From assembly GCF_002776695.1 (NCBI RefSeq), contig NZ_LFJC01000003.1:2901658-2939671 (forward strand): a stretch of DNA of 38,014 bases, given 5' to 3'. How positions within the stretch are numbered: the stretch's first letter is position 1; the number at the start of each line of letters is the position of its first letter. Source of the stretch: Bradyrhizobium nitroreducens. GTDB taxonomy: Bacteria > Pseudomonadota > Alphaproteobacteria > Rhizobiales > Xanthobacteraceae. A model generated the notes under the pieces. The model had not been told where the DNA came from and made no database searches. It saw only the letters and a program-made list of their open reading frames with translations. This document shows positions 33,677 through 38,014 of this stretch, one piece after another. Made by a program: the position numbers and the translations under genes.

Positions 33677-34462
33677 CTAAGCGAACCGCTCCACTGCCCA
33701 GGCATACAGGCTGCCAGGAATCGGCTTCTCGCCGCCGCGTCCCTTCGGCGAGATGTGCAGGCCGATGATCTCGGGGTTGGTGACGAGGCCGAGATAGCTC
33801 GAGGGATCGAAGAACAGCTTCGGCTCGGCGTGCACGGCGTAGAACGATTGCTTCGGCAGCGCGCATCCCAGCTCGCCGGTGCGCCGCGCGAGCGCGGTGA
33901 GCGCCGCGGGGCCGAAGATCGCGACGCGGATATCCGCGAGGCGGTTCGAGCCGCCGCGCAGACGCCGCATCATGAAGGTGATGCGATGGCGCACCGACAG
34001 CCAGTTCGGCGTCAGTTCCTCCTGCTCCATCAGCTCTTCGAAGGCGGCGACGATGCCGTGCGCGGGCGGCAGGTAGATCACGGAATTGCCGAGCTGGCGC
34101 GGTCGCTCCCAGGCGAAATAGGGCTTTGCCGGGTCGATCTCGACAGGCTTCAAGAGCAGTACGTCGGCATCGAGCCACAGGCCGAGGCCCTTCGCCATCA
34201 GCTTCATGCGGAAGAAGTCGCTGAACTGCAGCGTTGTCCAATCGCGCCAGCTTCCGTCGGGCTGCGGCGGCCGCAGCCGTTCGGAGAATGCATGCGGCAG
34301 GATCGCTTCCGCCTCCGCGTTCTGGACGCCGGCGGGCAGACCGGGAATAGGGTCGAAGCTGTAGACCGTGACCTTGTGGCCGGCAGCGAGCTGCGAGCGC
34401 AGACAGGTCTGGCGCAGTGCGTCCATCGGGCCATGCCAGAAGGTGACGATCTCGGGCAGCAT
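33677..34462 (-). CDS. Glycosyltransferase with DxD motif (Gly_transf_sug/TcdA-TcdB-like fold)
   Basis: 261 residues from the ATG at 34462; an upstream ATG at 34516 would overlap the leuD terminator. The N-terminal IVTFWHGPMDALRQTCLRS and the metal-binding Asp98-Ala-Asp100 in GLWLDADVLLLKPVE are those of glycosyltransferases that use nucleotide sugars with manganese, as in capsular or LPS sugar transfer. The downstream GNSVIYLPPAHGIV fits the same fold. Acceptor and sugar are unknown. It lies just downstream of leuD but is separated from it by a terminator. Confidence 0.83.
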   Translation of the reverse strand: MLPEIVTFWHGPMDALRQTCLRSQLAAGHKVTVYSFDPIPGLPAGVQNAEAEAILPHAFSERLRPPQPDGSWRDWTTLQFSDFFRMKLMAKGLGLWLDADVLLLKPVEIDPAKPYFAWERPRQLGNSVIYLPPAHGIVAAFEELMEQEELTPNWLSVRHRITFMMRRLRGGSNRLADIRVAIFGPAALTALARRTGELGCALPKQSFYAVHAEPKLFFDPSSYLGLVTNPEIIGLHISPKGRGGEKPIPGSLYAWAVERFA

Positions 34463-34491
34463 TCGCGAGCTATAGGGACAAGAAGGACAAA

Positions 34492-34523
34492 GAAAAAGCC
34501 CCGGCGCTGACGGCACCGGGGCT
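34492..34523 (-). terminator. Rho-independent terminator of leuD
   Basis: On the minus strand, 18 bases after the leuD stop, AGCCCCGG and CCGGGGCT form an 8-bp stem (34497-34504 / 34516-34523), followed by CTTTTTC. Confidence 0.85.
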
Positions 34524-34540
34524 CGAAACAGAGAGCGATC

Positions 34541-35146
34541 TCAGGCCCAGGCGCGTTCGCGCTTGAGCTTCTCCTCGTAGGTGTCGATCGACGACTTCTT
34601 CTCCATGGTGAGGCCGATGTCGTCGAGGCCGTTGATCAGGCAGTGCTTGCGGAACGGGTCGATCTCGAACTTGACCTTGCCGCCGTCGGGGCCGCGGATC
34701 TCCTGGTTCGGCAGGTCGATCGTCAGCGTCGCGTTGGCGCCGCGCTCGGCGTCGTCGAACAGCTTGTCTAGGTCTTCTTGGGCAACGCGGATCGGCAGAA
34801 TGCCGTTCTTGAAGCAGTTGTTGTAGAAGATGTCGCCGAACGAGGTCGAGATCACGCAGCGGATGCCGAAGTCGAGCAGCGCCCAGGGCGCGTGCTCGCG
34901 GCTCGATCCGCAGCCGAAATTGTCGCCGGCCACCAGCACCTTCGCGTTGCGATAGGCGGGCTGGTTGAGGACGAAGTCCGGGTTCTCGCTGCCGTCGTCC
35001 TTGTAGCGCTGCTCGGAGAACAGCCCCTTGCCAAGGCCGGTGCGCTTGATGGTCTTGAGGTACTGCTTCGGGATGATCATGTCGGTGTCGACATTGATGA
35101 TCTTCAGCGGCGCCGCGACGCCTTCCAGCGTGGTGAACTTGTCCAT
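34541..35146 (-). CDS. leuD: 3-isopropylmalate dehydratase small subunit
   Basis: 201 residues, the usual LeuD length. With LeuC it isomerises 2-isopropylmalate to 3-isopropylmalate. [24 protein letters not shown] and [46 protein letters not shown] are the conserved swivel-domain blocks (each read in pieces); the [11 protein letters not shown] loop contacts substrate. leuC is not in the window. The gene ends in a clear terminator. Confidence 0.96.
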   Translation of the reverse strand: MDKFTTLEGVAAPLKIINVDTDMIIPKQYLKTIKRTGLGKGLFSEQRYKDDGSENPDFVLNQPAYRNAKVLVAGDNFGCGSSREHAPWALLDFGIRCVISTSFGDIFYNNCFKNGILPIRVAQEDLDKLFDDAERGANATLTIDLPNQEIRGPDGGKVKFEIDPFRKHCLINGLDDIGLTMEKKSSIDTYEEKLKRERAWA

Positions 35147-35233
35147 CTCAGGCTTCCCGGTTTGTCGTCAGGGGAGGGCTGTTTAGCCCGGTTGGTGCGC
35201 GAATCCTAGGCCGGATTCGGCAATCTTGGTCTG

Positions 35234-35803
35234 TCAGAGGGGCGGGGCCATGGCGTCAGGGACGAAGCCCGTCGGCAGGCCTTCGATGCTCTTCATGTTC
35301 TTGAGGCCCCAGTATTTTCGCAAATTGTCGAGGCCCTGCCTGGTCCAGTAGCGGATGAGGCTGCCACGCTCCTGCTTGTAGTCGAACAGAGGCACGCCCA
35401 TGCCGCACGATGTCTGCACCAGGTCGACCGAGAGGCGCACGATCTGGCGTGCCCCGGTCATGTCCTCGAAGGCAGGGGCGAGATCGGCGTACTCTGGTGT
35501 GCCGCGCATGAGCGACCGGCCTTGGCCATAGAGACGCAGGATCATCGGGGCACCTTCGAAGGCGCAAAACATGATGGTCAACCGCTTGTCGTCGCAGGCG
35601 GTCAGATGCGCGCGGGTCTCGCTGCCGCTACCGGTGCAATCGAGGTAGGCGACATCATTGTCTCCGAGCACCTGGAATGAGGACAGACCCTTGGGCGACA
35701 CGTTGATGCGCCCCTTCGGCGGGGCGCTCGCGACGAAGAAGATCTTCTGCCGCTCGATGAAAGCCCTGTGCTCGGGTTCGATCCCGGTGAATTGCTTGCC
35801 CAT
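35234..35803 (-). CDS. Pyridoxamine 5'-phosphate oxidase-fold flavin-binding protein
   Basis: 189 residues. The split-barrel flavin-binding fold is suggested by KIFFVASAPPKGRINVSPKG, VAYLDCTGSGSETRAHL, RLTIMFCAFEGAPMILRLYGQGRSL and the C-terminal RYWTRQGLDNLRKYWGLKN. This subgroup is not the vitamin B6 oxidase; members bind FMN, F420-like or heme cofactors and reduce unknown small molecules. The gene is divergent from a MmyB-type regulator with an inverted repeat between them, so that regulator may control it. Confidence 0.85.
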   Translation of the reverse strand: MGKQFTGIEPEHRAFIERQKIFFVASAPPKGRINVSPKGLSSFQVLGDNDVAYLDCTGSGSETRAHLTACDDKRLTIMFCAFEGAPMILRLYGQGRSLMRGTPEYADLAPAFEDMTGARQIVRLSVDLVQTSCGMGVPLFDYKQERGSLIRYWTRQGLDNLRKYWGLKNMKSIEGLPTGFVPDAMAPPL

Positions 35804-35853
35804 GTGCGTCCTTGCGCAGCGACGAAGTCGGGCAAAAAGCTAGCACGGCCATG

Positions 35854-35886
35854 ATACCAGTTTAAGTACCTAGATTATGCTGGTAT
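35854..35886. promoter_or_regulatory. Inverted repeat in divergent promoter, likely operator
   Basis: ATACCAG (35854-35860) and CTGGTAT (35880-35886) are perfect inverted arms separated by 19 bases in the 93-bp gap between the pyridoxamine-oxidase-like gene and the regulator gene. Centre spacing of 26 bases suits binding by two dimers or a bent site. Confidence 0.45.
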
Positions 35887-35896
35887 AAAAATCACC

Positions 35897-36688
35897 ATGA
35901 AAGCTCAGGACCCGATCGCACCGGCTCTCTCGCTCAGCGCGTTCCTGCGGGCGCTCCGGGAGCGCCAGTCTCCGGCAGAATTCGGCCTCGCCGCCGGCCC
36001 GCGACGGCGCACGCCGGGCCTGCGGCGCGAGGAGGTCGCTCAGCTCTGCGGATTGAGCGTCACCTGGTACACGTGGATCGAGCAGGGGCGCGACGTCTCC
36101 GTCTCTGCGTCGGCACTTGCGCGCCTCGCCGGCGGACTGCGGTTGTCGCGGGCCGAGCGCAGCTATCTGTTCGAGATTGCCGGCAAACGCGATCCCGAGC
36201 GTCCCGGCGCCCGCGATGACCCGCCGGAAGAGATCCTGGCCTGCGTCGATGCGATCGATGGGCCCGCCTACATCCTCGATCGCACCTGGCGCGCGCGTCG
36301 CTGGAATGCGAAAGCGTCGCTTCTGTTCGCAGGATGGCTCGATGCGGACGGCGAGAAAAATCTGCTGCGCTACATCTTCCTCAGGCCCGAGGCGCGAACC
36401 CTGATCCTCGACTGGACCTCGCGCGCACGCCGCGTCGTCGCGGAGTTCCGCGCCGCGGTGACGGCGTACTCCGACGATCCCGAGATTCGCCGGCTGGTCG
36501 AGGAACTGAGACTCCAAAGCCGTGATTTCGAAATGTGCTGGGACACGCAGGGGGTCTTGGCGCGCGAGGGAGGCGAACGCGCGTTCGATCATCCGTCCAT
36601 GGGGCTGCTGCACTATCAGCAGGTGTCGCTGTCCCTCGCGGGATGGTCAGACTATCGGCTGACGATGCTTCTCCCCGCGGCGCGTTGA
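35897..36688 (+). CDS. MmyB-type helix-turn-helix transcriptional regulator
   Basis: 263 residues. The N-terminal Xre-type HTH with the wing-like signature RTPGLRREEVAQLCGLSVTWYTWIEQGRDVSVSASALARLA is diagnostic, and the C-terminal MLTR/MmyB ligand-binding domain starts near 105 with GPAYILDRTWRARRWNAKASLLF. The domain binds fatty-acid-like ligands in studied members. It is divergently transcribed from the pyridoxamine-oxidase-fold gene; regulators of this family commonly control the adjacent oxidoreductase and themselves. Confidence 0.92.
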   Translation: MKAQDPIAPALSLSAFLRALRERQSPAEFGLAAGPRRRTPGLRREEVAQLCGLSVTWYTWIEQGRDVSVSASALARLAGGLRLSRAERSYLFEIAGKRDPERPGARDDPPEEILACVDAIDGPAYILDRTWRARRWNAKASLLFAGWLDADGEKNLLRYIFLRPEARTLILDWTSRARRVVAEFRAAVTAYSDDPEIRRLVEELRLQSRDFEMCWDTQGVLAREGGERAFDHPSMGLLHYQQVSLSLAGWSDYRLTMLLPAAR

Positions 36689-36701
36689 TGGACTCCGCGT
36701 C

Positions 36702-37100
36702 CTACTCGGCCTGAGCCTCGATCGCCGCCATATCGTCGTCCGAGAGGCCGAAATGGTGGCCGATCTCGTGGATCAGGACGTGGCGGACGATATGGCCGAG
36801 GCTCTCGTCGTGCTCGGCCCAATAGTCGAGGATTGGCCGGCGGTAGAGCCAGACCATGTTGGGCAGCCGGGCCACGTCGCCAAGGCTCTGCTGCGGCAGG
36901 CCGACGCCCTGGAACAAGCCGAGCAGGTCGAACTCGCTCTCGCACTCCATCTCGTCCAGGACCTCCTCGGTCGGGAAGTCGTCGACGCGGATGATCACGC
37001 CCTCGCACAGCCCACGAAATTCCGCCGGCAGGCCCTCGAAGATCTCGTGTGCCGTCGCTTCCATCTCGGCCAGCGAAGGCGCTTTCAATTCTGTCCACAT
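36702..37100 (-). CDS. Zincin-type metallopeptidase family protein
   Basis: 132 residues. The C-terminal HVLIHEIGHHFGLSDDDM has the zinc motif HExxH at 111-115 with a third possible ligand Asp121 or Asp122, which together with LPNMVWLYRRPILDYWAEHDESLGHIV matches the small Zincin_1 (PF06262) family found in many bacteria. It is cytosolic, and its substrate is unknown; many members have no shown peptidase activity. Its 3' end is 14 bases from the convergent MmyB-type gene. Confidence 0.9.
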   Translation of the reverse strand: MWTELKAPSLAEMEATAHEIFEGLPAEFRGLCEGVIIRVDDFPTEEVLDEMECESEFDLLGLFQGVGLPQQSLGDVARLPNMVWLYRRPILDYWAEHDESLGHIVRHVLIHEIGHHFGLSDDDMAAIEAQAE

Positions 37101-37111
37101 GGGGGTGTTCT

Positions 37112-37210
37112 AAAGCGTTTTCGAGCGAAGTGGATACCGGTTCGCGTGAAGAAAACGCGTCAAAGCAAAAACCTGGAGCCCGTTTCAATTCCATTGAAAC
37201 GGGGTCCAGC
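37112..37210. repeat. GCGTTTTC-type intergenic repeat
   Basis: It starts AAAGCGTTTTCGAGCGAAGTG and contains GCGTTTTC...GAAAACGC arms and a second perfect hairpin GTTTCAAT TCC ATTGAAAC (37182-37200). The motif is familiar from intergenic regions of Bradyrhizobium and relatives. Confidence 0.8.
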
Positions 37211-37317
37211 GCGGGTTTCCCGCTGATGCATCCCGCTTTATAAAGCGGCGAGGTTGACGGGCGGCGCCAAAACGGGGAGCGTGGCACCTCGACGGGACGG
37301 TTCAGGTGGGCGAAAAA

Positions 37318-37632
37318 ATGCGAGCAAAAACAGCGCTGACGCTACTGTGCATGGGGTTGTTTTCGCAATTTTGCGTTGGCGCGGAGGCGCAGACGGCGGC
37401 CCCCGGTGTCAGGCTGGCGCAGGCGGCCGCGCCGGATGACATCCCGCCCCCGCGCAAGCGCCCGCCCCCGCGCCTGCGCGTCACGCCCTATTACAGCCCT
37501 GACGGCGTCTATCCGCGCTACAATCCCGGTCCCAATGCGGTCCGCGAATGCAACGCGACCTATGTGCAGGAATTCCGGCCGAGCGGCACGGTGATCGTGC
37601 CGCGTGTGAGCTGCTATTGGCGCCCCGGTTAG
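37318..37632 (+). CDS. Small exported protein of unknown function
   Basis: 104 residues from the ATG at 37318 with AGGTGGG upstream; a GTG at 37306 is also open. The N-terminus RAKTALTLLCMGLFSQFCVGAEA is a signal peptide (about 25 residues). The mature part is proline- and arginine-rich (DDIPPPRKRPPPRLRVTPYY) and ends in a conserved-looking GPNAVRECNATYVQEFRPSGTVIVPRVSCYW, with two cysteines that could pair. Very short exported proteins with this ending are common in Bradyrhizobium; the function is unknown. Confidence 0.75.
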   Translation: MRAKTALTLLCMGLFSQFCVGAEAQTAAPGVRLAQAAAPDDIPPPRKRPPPRLRVTPYYSPDGVYPRYNPGPNAVRECNATYVQEFRPSGTVIVPRVSCYWRPG

Positions 37633-37670
37633 CGCCGGTTCGACGTCGGCGGCAGCCTCGAGGGGTGATA

Positions 37671-37928
37671 ATGGCGAGATGGATTGCATGGGCCGTTGCC
37701 GGCGCGCTCGCCGCTTGCCTGCCTTGCGCGTCCGCCGCACCAGGGGCGACGGTTCCGGAGGCCTCGGCGGGGATCGCGATCTTCGATGCGCGACGGCCCG
37801 CCCGAGCCTATGTCGTGCGGCCTGCGCTGCGCCGCGATCCCCGCTATTTCGCGCGGCCCGTCCACTATCGTCCCTATCCTTACCGCGTGCCCGCACCCTT
37901 CGTGCTCGGCTACGGGCCGTTCTGGTGA
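37671..37928 (+). CDS. Tiny exported basic protein of unknown function
   Basis: 85 residues from the ATG at 37671 with AGGGGTG upstream. Residues 1-22 form a signal peptide (ARWIAWAVAGALAACLPCASA). The mature part is rich in Arg, Pro and Tyr (RYFARPVHYRPYPYRVPAP) with no domain. It lies 38 bases after the previous small gene, so the two are probably one transcript. No function can be assigned. Confidence 0.65.
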   Translation: MARWIAWAVAGALAACLPCASAAPGATVPEASAGIAIFDARRPARAYVVRPALRRDPRYFARPVHYRPYPYRVPAPFVLGYGPFW

Positions 37929-37932
37929 GGCG

Positions 37933-38014
37933 CTAAAGCGCGATGAGATTTGGATGAATCGTCATCGCGCTTTAGGTTGTTGTTTGCGCATGATCTTTCC
38001 GGAAAACCGCTTCG
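37933..38014. repeat. CTAAAGCGCGATGA palindrome and flanking repeat at window end
   Basis: A perfect 14-bp inverted repeat (37933-37946 / 37962-37975) with a 15-base loop, followed by a TGATCTTTCCGGAAAACCG tail typical of a dispersed intergenic repeat. It also follows the last gene and may terminate it; it runs to the edge of the window. Confidence 0.75.

Noticed and set aside
1..38014. CRISPR array, prophage, insertion sequence or integron
   Set aside because: No regularly spaced direct repeats, transposase, integrase or phage structural genes are seen in the window.

Overview
The window is a 38 kb stretch of GC-rich alphaproteobacterial chromosome. Gene content, gene order and the sequences themselves (sdhCDAB order, a malonyl-CoA synthetase very like the Rhodopseudomonas MatB enzyme, a BacA/BclA-type ABC transporter, a Nex18-type fasciclin protein, abundant palindromic intergenic repeats) point to Bradyrhizobium or a close Nitrobacteraceae relative. 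This is an inference from recognised families, not a database result. I see no tRNA, rRNA, CRISPR array, insertion sequence or prophage; the region looks like core chromosome with a few accessory-looking genes.

Layout. 1-8.3 kb (all minus strand): the 5' part of an OmpA-family protein with a very long Pro/Ala linker, a Pro-rich small protein, a VOC protein, an FkbM methyltransferase, a BclA-like peptide ABC transporter and a hybrid histidine kinase. 8.4-12 kb: the succinate dehydrogenase operon sdhCDAB (minus), with a candidate promoter and an isolated GntR-type palindrome upstream. 12.5-21.1 kb: a TauE/SafE permease, matB, an SDR, a fasciclin protein, a cytochrome b561 / Tat-exported molybdoenzyme pair, a YbfB-type MFS carrier and leuB. 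21.2-27.4 kb: a hexapeptide acyltransferase, two proteins of unknown function (one exported), asd, a beta-carbonic anhydrase, a CitE-like lyase and an AraC regulator. 27.8-33.0 kb: a soluble triple-PAS chemotaxis-type receptor followed by two consecutive exported caspase-like (orthocaspase) genes, the first preceded by a perfect CRP-type box. 33.0-38.0 kb: a DUF6455-like cysteine protein, a glycosyltransferase, leuD, a pyridoxamine-oxidase-fold protein divergent from a MmyB-type regulator, a zincin-type metallopeptidase and two tiny exported proteins.

Functional links. sdhCDAB feeds the TCA cycle and respiratory chain. leuB and leuD (leucine synthesis) and asd (Lys/Thr/Met and diaminopimelate synthesis) are anabolic housekeeping genes scattered rather than clustered. 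The cytochrome b561 and sulfite-oxidase-fold protein form a likely two-gene periplasmic redox module. The most unusual block is 29.6-33.0 kb, where two exported caspase-fold proteins, one with five TPRs and one with a C-terminal beta-rich domain I cannot name, sit in tandem. They may form an undescribed periplasmic proteolytic module.

A second theme is the intergenic DNA. At least eight long imperfect or perfect palindromes from several repeat families, plus two more elements at 37.1 and 37.9 kb, fill most of the gaps, chiefly between convergent genes, but one lies inside the sdh operon and one directly in front of leuB. Several predicted starts were moved downstream because the longer reading frames run through these repeats.
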